DNA of 36,441 bases from Phycisphaera mikurensis (GTDB lineage: Bacteria > Planctomycetota > B15-G4 > JADJEK01), in contig DYIW01000015.1 of the NCBI GenBank assembly GCA_020723465.1, forward strand, positions 1 to 36,441, read 5' to 3'. Under the pieces are notes generated by a model. It was not told the DNA's origin and did not search any database. It worked only from the letters and a program-made list of their open reading frames with translations. Positions 17,004 to 25,380 of the stretch are shown one piece after another (position 1 is the first letter of the stretch; each line of letters opens with the position of its first letter). The position numbers and the translations under genes were made by a program.

Positions 17004-18982
17004 AAACTGTCCCCTCCGATGATCTCCCCCAGCAGCCCCTCGGTCTCCTTCTCCAGCGCGAGGATGTCCGCGCGGATCTCCTCGAGCGTGCGCAGCGGCT
17101 GCGGCTTGTAGAAGTAGCGCGTGAAGCTGATCTCGTAGCCGGTCTTGACGCTGTCCGGCACGTACCAGGCGTCGGCGGCGTGCGGCAGCACTTCGCGGCG
17201 CAGGAAGGCCTCGATGCCGCCCTGCTCGAGCAGGGGCACCTGCTCCGTATCGCGCAGCTCTGGGTCAGGCTCGTACTCGACCACGGCCCGCTTGCCGCCG
17301 ATGGTGGTCTCGAACAGGCCGCGGAGCGGATCGGCCGCGGTGCCCTTCTTGTGGATCTTCTTGATGACCGGCGGGGCGTCGTCGGCGCGCTCGGCCGTCT
17401 CCTTCAGCGCCTTGATCTCCTTGGCGGCGTAGGCGCGCTCGGGGTCGATGCCCGCAAGGCGCAGCGGGCGTTCGACCGTGACCTTCCAGTAGCCGAAGGC
17501 GGCGTTGGGGAAGATCTTCGACTGCTCGGTCTCCGCGAAAGCGAGGAACGTGTCGCAGACGCGCGCGATGTCCTCGTCCGACAGCTCGCAGTTCTTCTTG
17601 CCGAGGTTCTTCCGCAGCGGCTTGAACCACTGCGTCGCGTCGATGAGCTGCACCCTGCCCTGTCGGTGCGCCGGCTTGCGGTTCGACAGCACCCAGATGT
17701 AGGTCGCGATGCCCGTGTTGTAGAACATGTTGAGCGGCAGGGCGACGATGGCCTCGAGCCAGTCGCCCTCGATGATCCACCGCCGGATGTTGCTCTCGCC
17801 CTGGCCGGCGTCGCCGGTGAAGAGCGAGCTGCCGTTGTGCACCTCGGCGATGCGGCTGCCGAGCGGCGTCCCGTGCTTCATCTTCGAGAGCATGTTCGCC
17901 AGGAAAAGCATCTGGCCGTCGCTCGAGCGGGTGACAAGCGAGTACTCAGGCTCGCCCGCGTGCTCGAACAGGAAGCGCGGGTCCTTCATGCCCTCCTTGC
18001 CGCCCATGCGCTCGAGGTCGGTCTTCCAGCTCTTGCCGTAGGGCGGATTCGAGAGCATGAAGTCGAACTCGAGCGCGGGGAAGGCGTCGTTCGAGAGCGT
18101 GGAGTGCTCCGGGCCGCCGACGATGTTGTCCGCCGCGCGGCCCTCGCCCTTGAGCAGCAGGTCGGCCTTGCAGATCGCGTACGTCTCGGCGTTGATCTCC
18201 TGGCCGTAGAGGTGGGTCGCGACCTCCTTGCCGTGTTTCCCGGCGAGCTGCTGCAGCGTCTCCTCCGCGACCGTGAGCATGCCGCCCGTGCCGCAGGCGC
18301 CGTCGTAGAGCAGGTAGGTGCCGGACTCGATCTGGCCGGCCACGGGCAGGAAGATCAGCCTGGCCATGAGCCGCACGGCGTCGCGCGGCGTCCAGTGTTC
18401 GCCCGCCTCCTCGTTGTTCTCCTCGTTGAAGCGGCGCACCAGCTCCTCGAACACCGTGCCCATGCCGTGGTTGTCGAGGCCCGGCTGCTTGACCGAGCCG
18501 TCGCCGTTCCGCACGGGGTTCGGGCTCAGATTGACGTCGGGCGAGAGGAACTTCTCGATCAACGTGCCGAGCGCATCGGCCTTCGACAGTCGCGGGATCT
18601 GGTTCTGGAACTCGAAGTTCTCGAGGATGTCCTGGACGTTCGGGGAGAAGCCGTCGAGGTAGGCCTCGAAGTCCGCCCTGAGCTGCTGCTGGCTGGCGCG
18701 CGCCCTGAGGTCGCGCAGGGTGAAGCGCGAGGCGTTGTAGAAGGCCTGCCCTGCCGCCTGGCACAAGGTCGTGTACTGGTTGGTGATGTTGGCCTGGTCG
18801 AGCGAGGCCTTCATGTCGAGGACCGCCTGCTTGGTGGGTTCGAGCAGGGCGTCGAGCCGGCGCAGCACGGTCATGGGCAGGATGACGTCGCGGTACTTGC
18901 CGCGGACGTAGAGATCGCGCAGGACGTCGTCGGCGATGCCCCAGATGAAGTTCGCGATCCAAGCGAGTTGAGGTTGTTCCAT
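17000..18982 (-). CDS. hsdM: Type I restriction-modification system DNA (adenine-N6) methyltransferase subunit M
   Basis: ORF 17000..19153; likely start MEQPQLAWIANFIWGIADDVLRDLYVRGKYRDVILPMTVLRRLDALLEPTK at 18982. 'EHWTPRDAVRLMARLIF', 'YDGACGTGGMLTVAEE', 'FDFMLSNPPYGKSWK' (NPPY). Confidence 0.96.
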   Translation of the reverse strand: MEQPQLAWIANFIWGIADDVLRDLYVRGKYRDVILPMTVLRRLDALLEPTKQAVLDMKASLDQANITNQYTTLCQAAGQAFYNASRFTLRDLRARASQQQLRADFEAYLDGFSPNVQDILENFEFQNQIPRLSKADALGTLIEKFLSPDVNLSPNPVRNGDGSVKQPGLDNHGMGTVFEELVRRFNEENNEEAGEHWTPRDAVRLMARLIFLPVAGQIESGTYLLYDGACGTGGMLTVAEETLQQLAGKHGKEVATHLYGQEINAETYAICKADLLLKGEGRAADNIVGGPEHSTLSNDAFPALEFDFMLSNPPYGKSWKTDLERMGGKEGMKDPRFLFEHAGEPEYSLVTRSSDGQMLFLANMLSKMKHGTPLGSRIAEVHNGSSLFTGDAGQGESNIRRWIIEGDWLEAIVALPLNMFYNTGIATYIWVLSNRKPAHRQGRVQLIDATQWFKPLRKNLGKKNCELSDEDIARVCDTFLAFAETEQSKIFPNAAFGYWKVTVERPLRLAGIDPERAYAAKEIKALKETAERADDAPPVIKKIHKKGTAADPLRGLFETTIGGKRAVVEYEPDPELRDTEQVPLLEQGGIEAFLRREVLPHAADAWYVPDSVKTGYEISFTRYFYKPQPLRTLEEIRADILALEKETEGLLGEIIGGDSL

Positions 18983-19394
18983 TTGGCTCTGAAGTTGGCG
19001 GTTCACCCAGGGTTTGGCGGGCGGCCCAACAGGAACTCGACAATGCGCAAGACTGACTTCCGGGGCGTAGGGGGTGGACGCCGGGGAAAGGCGGCCCTGC
19101 GTCTGGACCCGGAAGGCGGCGGGCCCAGGCGTGGGCACGTGCGGGTCATGCATGGGTCGGCGCCCAACGAGGGCGGCCGGCGCCCGGCGGGCCGAGGTCG
19201 TGGTGGCGCCGCGGGCGCGCGCCCTCCAGTTGGCTCGCGGCGCGGGAAGAAGTGCGCCGCGTTCGGCCAGCCGTGGCCGGCGAACAGGGAACCCTCCCGC
19301 CCTTCCGCTTCCCTCGGAGCCGGTTGCAGCAGGGCTGGACGGAACGGTCTTCCTGGAGGCGCCGCCGTCAGCATCGCAATCCCTGTTGGCCGGG

Positions 19395-19422
19395 AGTGTA
19401 GCGATGCGACGCGACAGGGCAA
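19395..19422 (-). promoter_or_regulatory. Putative sigma70-like promoter directed toward hsdM
   Basis: On the minus strand: TTGCCC (19422-19417) - 16 nt - TACACT (19400-19395). This would give a ~400-nt leader before the hsdM ATG at 18982. Confidence 0.4.
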
Positions 19423-19465
19423 TACTCGCGACGCCGAGGGCCGGTCGGGGCGGCGCCGGTGAGAC

Positions 19466-19706
19466 TTGTGCCGCTACCCGCCAGGACCTTCGCGTGGCGC
19501 GAAGGTCCCTTCAAGCGTTGATCGGCACACCGGTCCCTCCGCGGGGCGGCAAGGACGAGAGCGGCAGCGGGCCGAAGGGCCCTACGAGCTACGGACTACG
19601 AACTTCCAACTGGCGACGCCGTTCGCCTCGTCGATGCAGGGGGGCGTGCCCACTGCCCCAGATCAACGCAAGCCGCCGAGCTCGGTTGCGACGCCGCCGC
19701 GATGCG
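19466..19706 (+). repeat. Dispersed ~240-bp repeat, copy A (candidate structured RNA element)
   Basis: Aligns to 25381-25620 through conserved blocks (TTGTGCC; CGCCAGGAYCTTCGCGTG; ACCGGTC; CTACGAGCT; GGACT..GAACTTCC/GGACTTCC; RACTGGCGRCG; GCAGGGG; GCCGCCGAGYTCGGTWGCGRCGCCGCCGCGATG). Contains perfect hairpin GGACCTTCGCG-TGG-CGCGAAGGTCC at 19484-19508. Confidence 0.85.
19583..19610. repeat. 7-bp tandem array (4 units) inside copy A
   Basis: TACGAGC TACGGAC TACGAAC TTCCAAC. Confidence 0.75.
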
Positions 19707-19730
19707 GCCCGAGGCGGCCGGGCTGCCTTG

Positions 19731-21692
19731 CTACTGGGCCGGTGCCACGCAGACCCGGTTGCGGCCGGCCTCCTTGGCCTCGTAGACCGCGATGTCGGCC
19801 GCCTTCAGCAGGGCCTCGTGGTTCTGCATGAGGGGCGTGCGCTGGGCCACGCCGAAGCTGCAGGTGATGGAGCGGTCGAAGCGGCCGTGCCGGATGCGGT
19901 GGCTGGCCACGCCCTGGCGCAGCCGCTCCGCCACCGCAGCCGCACCCGTGGCGTCCGATCCCGGACAGACGACGATGAACTCCTCGCCGCCCAGACGGCA
20001 CACCGAGTCCTGGCGGCGCAGCAATCCGCGCAGCGCGTTCGCCACCTCGCGCAGCACCGCGTCGCCGGTGTCGTGCCCGTACTCGTCGTTGACCTTCTTG
20101 AAGTGGTCGATGTCGATCATGATCAGCGAGAGCTTGTCCGCCTTGCTCCGGTCGCGGCGCTCGAACGCCTGCTCCAGGGTCTGCATCGCGTGCCGCCGGT
20201 TCGGCAGGTTGGTGAGCGCGTCCGTCACCGTGGTCACCGTCAGCTTGCGCGTGAGCACGGCGAGCTGCGCCACCTGATGCTCCATCTTCGTCTTGTCGCC
20301 GGCCACCTTGACCTGCAGGCGCACGAGCCGCTCGCCCGCGGCGACGCGCGACAGCAGGATGCGCGGGTTGAACGGCTTCGAGACGAAGTCGTCCACGCCG
20401 GCGTCGAACGCCGCCACGACCTGGTCCTCCTCCTCGCGGCCGGTGAGCAGCAGGATGTACATGTCCCGGCCGATCTCGATCTTGCGCAGGCTGCGGGTCA
20501 GCTCGATGCCGTCCATCCCGGGCATCATCCAGTCGCTGACCACGATGTGCGGATTGCGCTCCAGGGCCATGGCCAGGGCCTGCGTGCCGTTGGACGCCTG
20601 CATGACCTCGTACCCCTGGCGCGTCAGGTGCGTGACGAGCAGCCTGAGCGAGATGGGGTCGTCGTCGACGGCGAGCACCGTCAGCTTCTCCAGCGCCTCT
20701 TCCTCGCCGTCCTGGGGCGCGGCCGTCGGGTCGATGTCGCCGACCTGCAGCGCGGCCGCGGCGCGCGCGCTCACCGTCGGGCTTTCGGACACCTGCTGGG
20801 CGATCTCGGCGAACAGCGGCGTCGAGCGCGTCGGCACGGACAGCACCTTGCCCCAGTCGCGCCATTCCGCGGCGATCTCGTCGCAGGCGGCGTAGAGGCG
20901 CACGCGGTCGATGTCGATGCGCTTGAGCGCCGCCTCGAATGCCGGCCAGTGCGCGAGGTGCGCGTCGTTCTCGGCCAGCAGGACGCGAGCGATGGGCGCG
21001 GCCACGCGCAGCATGGTGCACATGCGCGCGGTCGTCTTGTCGAGGGAGACCGTCTCATGTGCCGGCCGGGCGTAGCTGGCGACCGCCAGCGCGTGGGCAT
21101 CCGGCAGGCGCCAGTCCCGGAGCATGGCCTCGGCGACCTCGTAGTGGTCGATCTCGAAGACCTCGCGCTCGCCCGCGGCGAGGTCGTCCTCGGAGTAGCC
21201 CTCGAGGCGCCGCAGCAGCTCGGAGTAGGCGCGCGGGTGCACGGAGGCGAGCGCCAGGCGGCCGATGCCCGAGAGCAGGGCGCAGATGTAGGCCTCGGAG
21301 GGGACGATGAGGCGCAGCTCGCGGCTGAGCGTCTGGGCCGCGACGGCGCGCGCCAGGGACTCCGACCAGTACTGGCCGTAGTCGAAGGCCTCGCACTTGC
21401 CTTTGCGGAAGGCGGAGACGAGCGAGAAGCCGAGCGCGACGTTGCGCACGGCGCGCACGCCCAGGCGCACCACCGCCTCGGAGACGGTGGTGGTGGGCTT
21501 GACGCCGGCGGCCTGGGCCGAATTCGACATCTTCACGATGCGTCCGGTGAGAGCCGGATCGGACTGGATGGTGCGGGCGAGCTCCTCGGCCGAGAAGTCG
21601 TCGCTCTGCGTGAGGCGCAGGATGGCCATGCCCACGCCGGAGGGGGAGGGCAGATTGCCGGTCAACTTGAGTTCGTCGAACTTGTTGGTCAT
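19731..21692 (-). CDS. HDOD - response regulator receiver - GGDEF diguanylate cyclase
   Basis: 653 aa: HDOD-like 'LPSPSGVGMAILRLTQSDDFSAEELARTIQSDPALTGRIVKMSNSA'; REC 'LTVLAVDDDPISLRLLVTHL...VVSDWMMPGMDGIELTRSLR...DDFVSKPFNPRIL'; GGDEF 'DALTNLPNRR...LIMIDIDHFKKVNDEYGHDTGD...RRQDSVCRLGGEEFIV' with RxxD I-site spacing. Confidence 0.95.
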   Translation of the reverse strand: MTNKFDELKLTGNLPSPSGVGMAILRLTQSDDFSAEELARTIQSDPALTGRIVKMSNSAQAAGVKPTTTVSEAVVRLGVRAVRNVALGFSLVSAFRKGKCEAFDYGQYWSESLARAVAAQTLSRELRLIVPSEAYICALLSGIGRLALASVHPRAYSELLRRLEGYSEDDLAAGEREVFEIDHYEVAEAMLRDWRLPDAHALAVASYARPAHETVSLDKTTARMCTMLRVAAPIARVLLAENDAHLAHWPAFEAALKRIDIDRVRLYAACDEIAAEWRDWGKVLSVPTRSTPLFAEIAQQVSESPTVSARAAAALQVGDIDPTAAPQDGEEEALEKLTVLAVDDDPISLRLLVTHLTRQGYEVMQASNGTQALAMALERNPHIVVSDWMMPGMDGIELTRSLRKIEIGRDMYILLLTGREEEDQVVAAFDAGVDDFVSKPFNPRILLSRVAAGERLVRLQVKVAGDKTKMEHQVAQLAVLTRKLTVTTVTDALTNLPNRRHAMQTLEQAFERRDRSKADKLSLIMIDIDHFKKVNDEYGHDTGDAVLREVANALRGLLRRQDSVCRLGGEEFIVVCPGSDATGAAAVAERLRQGVASHRIRHGRFDRSITCSFGVAQRTPLMQNHEALLKAADIAVYEAKEAGRNRVCVAPAQ

Positions 21693-21740
21693 GGGCTGTG
21701 TCTGGTCCTGAGGTGAAGCTTGAAGCTGCAGGTCAAACGG

Positions 21741-22133
21741 TCATCCGGTGCAGGCCTGGCGCAGCGCCTGCTCGGCCGCGGTGTATTCCTTGATGAGCCG
21801 CACCGTCATGCGGTCCACGCCCTCGAGCGCGCCGCCGCGGCCCGCGGCCTCGAGCTCGCGACAGAGCGCGGAAAGGCGCGTGGCTCCTAGGTTGGCCGCG
21901 CTGGACTTGAGGCCGTGGGCGGCCTTCATCAGGCCCTCGGCGTCGGCGTTGCGGACCGCGGTCTCGATGGCGCGCACGCGCTCCGGAGTGTCGGCGAGGA
22001 AGGTCTCGACCAGGTCGGCGAACAGGCCCGGGTCATCGGTGCCGCCGAGCTCCTTGAGGGACGCCACGACGTTCGGGTCGAGGGCGGTCCCCACGTCTTC
22101 CGTGCTGATGTCGCTGGGATTCTGGTCACTCAT
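21741..22133 (-). CDS. HPt (histidine phosphotransfer) domain protein
   Basis: ORF 21741..22166; probable start MSDQNPSD at 22133. 'LFADLVETFLADTPERVRAIETAVRNADAEGLMKAAHGLKSSAANLGATRLSALCRELE' contains the HGLKSSAA phospho-His motif. Confidence 0.92.
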   Translation of the reverse strand: MSDQNPSDISTEDVGTALDPNVVASLKELGGTDDPGLFADLVETFLADTPERVRAIETAVRNADAEGLMKAAHGLKSSAANLGATRLSALCRELEAAGRGGALEGVDRMTVRLIKEYTAAEQALRQACTG

Positions 22134-22460
22134 GCGTGCGTGCGCCTCCGCTGGCTGTTGCGCCACGTTCTCGCTTCTCTTTTCGGGCGGCTCGAGGCTG
22201 GGGCCTTACCTGCGATCGGGCCAGCGCCGGGGAGGTCTTTGCGAGTGGGCGGCCGCGGCGCCGGGCGTTTCAGGCGTGCTACGTATCGGCCGGCTCGCGG
22301 CCGGAAGTGAACCGAATGCAGACAAGGCCGCGGGATATTCCGCCGGCGGTCGCCGGCGCGGGCGCGCGCGCCTGCCGTCTTGGGCGCGAGGCGTGCGCTG
22401 GCCGATAGGTTGGACGTGATTCCGTGGCCCTGGACGCGGTTCTTGCGCGGAGGAAATGCT

Positions 22461-22871
22461 GTGCGCCCCCACCACGATGTCGTGCGCTGCTGCGCTGTTC
22501 TCGCCCTGGTGCTGCTCGCCGGCTGCGGGTCGACGCGGCGCGTGGGCAAAGACCTGGCCGTGGTTGCTAGCTCGCCAGCCACGATCCTCCTGGGCGGAGT
22601 GCACGAGGGGCTGGACTGGGGCGACGAAGCCTGCGAGCCGATCGCGCCGCTCGCGCTCTCGCCCCTGCTCATCCCCCTGCACATGGTGAAGCACGCGATC
22701 TACACCGCCGTGCACGCGCTGGACCTCGCCTGGTCGCCCTTCTACCTGCTGGCCGCCATCGACCCGGACAACGACCTCGCTCCGCTCGAGATCTACTCGC
22801 TGCGGGACGGCTTCCCCTGGCAGAGCAAGCCCTTCCCGGTGTTCGAGAAGCCGGTGCCGGCGGAGAAGTGA
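22461..22871 (+). CDS. Small YceK-like/hypothetical lipoprotein
   Basis: GTG at 22461 preceded by GGAGGAAA; 'VRPHHDVVRCCAVLALVLLAGCGSTRRVGKDLAVVASSPATILLGGVHEGLDWG...' has lipobox LAGC and a 136-aa product. Confidence 0.72.
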   Translation: MRPHHDVVRCCAVLALVLLAGCGSTRRVGKDLAVVASSPATILLGGVHEGLDWGDEACEPIAPLALSPLLIPLHMVKHAIYTAVHALDLAWSPFYLLAAIDPDNDLAPLEIYSLRDGFPWQSKPFPVFEKPVPAEK

Positions 22872-22887
22872 CGCGACGCGCGCGCCG

Positions 22888-25068
22888 TCAGGCGTCGATG
22901 GTCAGCGTGTAGGGTCCGGTCGTTCCGTCCGTTCCCTCGACCGTGAGCTTGTAGGCGCCCAGGCCCGGCTCCTGCAGCAGCAACCCCTCCTGGCGCACTA
23001 CGCGCCCCTGGTCGGTGTAGACCTTGGCGGCGCTCTCGACCACCCCCGCGGGATTCCCCGAGATCGCGGCGAGCGTGAAGTCCGGCCGCAGGCCCGAGTT
23101 CCTCTTGCCGGCGAGCGTGACGCTCAGGCTGCGGCCCTGCTGCGCGTAGAAGGCGAAGCGCTGCTGCGCGCCCGCAACCACCACGCGCGAGGGATGCTTG
23201 ACCTGGCGCTCCGGCGCGCTCTCCAGGTTGGTCATGAAGAGCGTCGTGCTGGCCGGCGTGTTGCAGAAGCCGCGCCCGGCGGCCGCGCCGATGATCGCCC
23301 CGGCCTCGTCCACGCCGAGCGGAATGCCGGGCGGAAGGCCGAGCATGCCCTGGACGCAGCTCGTGAAGAACGTCTCGGTGGCGGCGAGCGCGTTCTCGGG
23401 AGTGACCTGCGGGTAGCCGACGTCCGCCATCTCGTGCGGCCAGAAGGGGAAGGAGTCGTACAGGATCCGTTCCGTGCGGGCGCTGCCGACCTTCTTCCTC
23501 ACGTCCACCAGGAACGAGCCGAACACCTCGCCGTTCCTGTGCTCCTCGGGCAGCCCGGTCTGGCTGACGGCCATGGCCGCAATGGTCGTTTCCGGGAAGT
23601 GGTCGGCGTCCTGCAGGTCGCGGCTGATGCCCAGGCCGGGGAACTGGTCGTCGAGGTAGCGGCCGATCACCGTGTCCTTCAGCCAGGTCAACGCGAAGAA
23701 GTCGGCCACCCCCTCGTTGACCGCGCGCGACGGCTCGTCCAGGTCGCCGGTGAAGCTGAGCCCCTCGAAGTACAGCCAGGCGTGCGTGTACTCGTGAGCC
23801 ACCACGGCCGGGTCGCGCGCCACGTCGGCCGCCGGGTCGAGCAGGAGCTGCGTCAGGTCGAAGAAGGCGATGAAGCCCGAGGTGTGCTCGTCCATGGGGA
23901 ACGTCGAGCTGGAGAAGAAGGCGTTCGGCGAGGCCGACGCGATGTTGCACACGATGGGCAGCGAAAAGTCCGTGGCCAGGTCCTGGTCGATCGCTTTGCG
24001 CACGTGCTGGTGGAACTTCTCCACCTGGTACATGACGTTGACCTGATCGAAGTGGTCGTAGCCGGCGAGGCTGAAGGGACCGTAGTTGAACTTGAGCTTG
24101 GCGCTGAACGGATCCTGGCCGTAGGCGTCCCAGGTGTCGGCGCGCGCGCTGACCACGAAGCCCTTGGTCACGTCCGCCGGGCTCGGCACGCCGAGCGAGA
24201 GGTTCTTCAGCGTGAGCTGCGTGGCGTTGCCGGCGCGCGCGGCCTTGAGGCTCCGGTAGACCTTGCCCTCGCCCGCGCCCGTAGCGAAGGGGATGAAGCC
24301 GCCCGGCTGGTCGATGTGGGGGTACTGGCCGGTCCCGTGCTGGATCAGGCAGATGACGCGCAGGAGCGCGCCGTCGCGCGCGTCGATGAACAGGCCGTAG
24401 GCTTCCGCGAGCGCATGCGAGCGCTCTTCCACCAGGTAACAGGGAACCAGTCCCGCGTCCGTGGCGAGGTACGCGCGCCGCACGCGCGGCTCGAGCCAGT
24501 CGACATGCACCGTGGCTCCGCGCCTGCGCCGCAGCAGGTTGACCTCCTCGCGGGCGCGCGCCAGCGCGTCGCTCGCGCTCAGGCGGAAGGCGCCGAGGAC
24601 GGCGCGACCTTGCGGCAGGCAGAGCGCCGCGCCCGTGATCTCGCCTCCGTCCTGCAGCACGATGGCGGACGCCCCGAGGATCTCGATGTCGCCGAGGCGG
24701 AGGCTCAGGTGCGCCCGGCGGCCTCCGCCGCGGCGCGCGACCGTGACCTGCCAGCTCGCGTCGAAGCCGAGGAGGTCCGCGTGCTCGGCGAGGAAGCGCC
24801 TCGCTGCCTCGTCCGCGTCCGGGCTGGCGTTCGCCAGGCGCCCGTCTTGCAGCAGCAGCAGGCGCCCGGCGGGCGCCCCGCGCCGCGCCTGAAACGGCAC
24901 GCGCGCCCGGGCGTTGAGCGCGTGAAGGCCTTCCTCCTGCGCCGGGGAGAAAGCGGGTTCTGGGGAGCGCCTGAGGATCTGTAACCGATCTTCGGCAAAT
25001 AGGTTAGAGATCGGTGCCAGCAGCAGGACGCAGCCGAGGACGGCGGTCCGGGCGTGCCTCTCGTCCAT
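22888..25068 (-). CDS. Secreted thermolysin/fungalysin-like (gluzincin) metallopeptidase with C-terminal PPC-like domain
   Basis: ORF 22888..25113; likely start MDERHARTAVLGCVLLLAPISNLFAED at 25068 (signal peptide). 'PAVVAHEYTHAWLYFEGLSF...SRAVNEGVADFFALTW' (HExxH + NEGxxD); C-term 'QRFAFYAQQGRSLSVTLAGKRNSG...GLGAYKLTVEGTDGTTGPYTLTIDA'. Confidence 0.85.
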   Translation of the reverse strand: MDERHARTAVLGCVLLLAPISNLFAEDRLQILRRSPEPAFSPAQEEGLHALNARARVPFQARRGAPAGRLLLLQDGRLANASPDADEAARRFLAEHADLLGFDASWQVTVARRGGGRRAHLSLRLGDIEILGASAIVLQDGGEITGAALCLPQGRAVLGAFRLSASDALARAREEVNLLRRRRGATVHVDWLEPRVRRAYLATDAGLVPCYLVEERSHALAEAYGLFIDARDGALLRVICLIQHGTGQYPHIDQPGGFIPFATGAGEGKVYRSLKAARAGNATQLTLKNLSLGVPSPADVTKGFVVSARADTWDAYGQDPFSAKLKFNYGPFSLAGYDHFDQVNVMYQVEKFHQHVRKAIDQDLATDFSLPIVCNIASASPNAFFSSSTFPMDEHTSGFIAFFDLTQLLLDPAADVARDPAVVAHEYTHAWLYFEGLSFTGDLDEPSRAVNEGVADFFALTWLKDTVIGRYLDDQFPGLGISRDLQDADHFPETTIAAMAVSQTGLPEEHRNGEVFGSFLVDVRKKVGSARTERILYDSFPFWPHEMADVGYPQVTPENALAATETFFTSCVQGMLGLPPGIPLGVDEAGAIIGAAAGRGFCNTPASTTLFMTNLESAPERQVKHPSRVVVAGAQQRFAFYAQQGRSLSVTLAGKRNSGLRPDFTLAAISGNPAGVVESAAKVYTDQGRVVRQEGLLLQEPGLGAYKLTVEGTDGTTGPYTLTIDA

Positions 25069-25380
25069 GATGATCCTCACTGGTGGGAGCACGTTCGGCG
25101 AAGAGAGCCCCATGGGCCCCTTCCTGGTTTGTCGGAACCTGAGGGGGGCTGATGAAGAGGAATCGGCCGGGCAGGGCGAGATTGGCGCGGCCTTGCGGCG
25201 GGAGGGCGGCTACCATGGGCTTCTGGACCGGAACCCGGCCGGCTGTGTCGCCCCTGTCGAGAAGGGATTGCCTGTCACGCAGCACAGCCAACGGAACGAG
25301 TCGGCTGAATTCTCCCTCCGGGGAGCTCCCTGGTAAGAAGGGATTTGCCGCCCGTGCCGGGTTCCGGGCCGTACACTCCC

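Noticed and set aside
17180-19462. 760-aa plus-strand ORF opposite hsdM
   Set aside because: Antisense shadow ORF created by high GC3; hsdM is unambiguous.
19074-21716. 880-aa plus-strand ORF covering repeat copy A and the GGDEF gene antisense
   Set aside because: Antisense shadow; would make repeat copy A coding, but copy B is in a different frame context and has no equivalent product.
22134-22460. Checked the divergent HPt/lipoprotein intergenic region for a third copy of the 240-bp repeat
   Set aside because: No hairpin, heptad array or 3' tail blocks recognised there.
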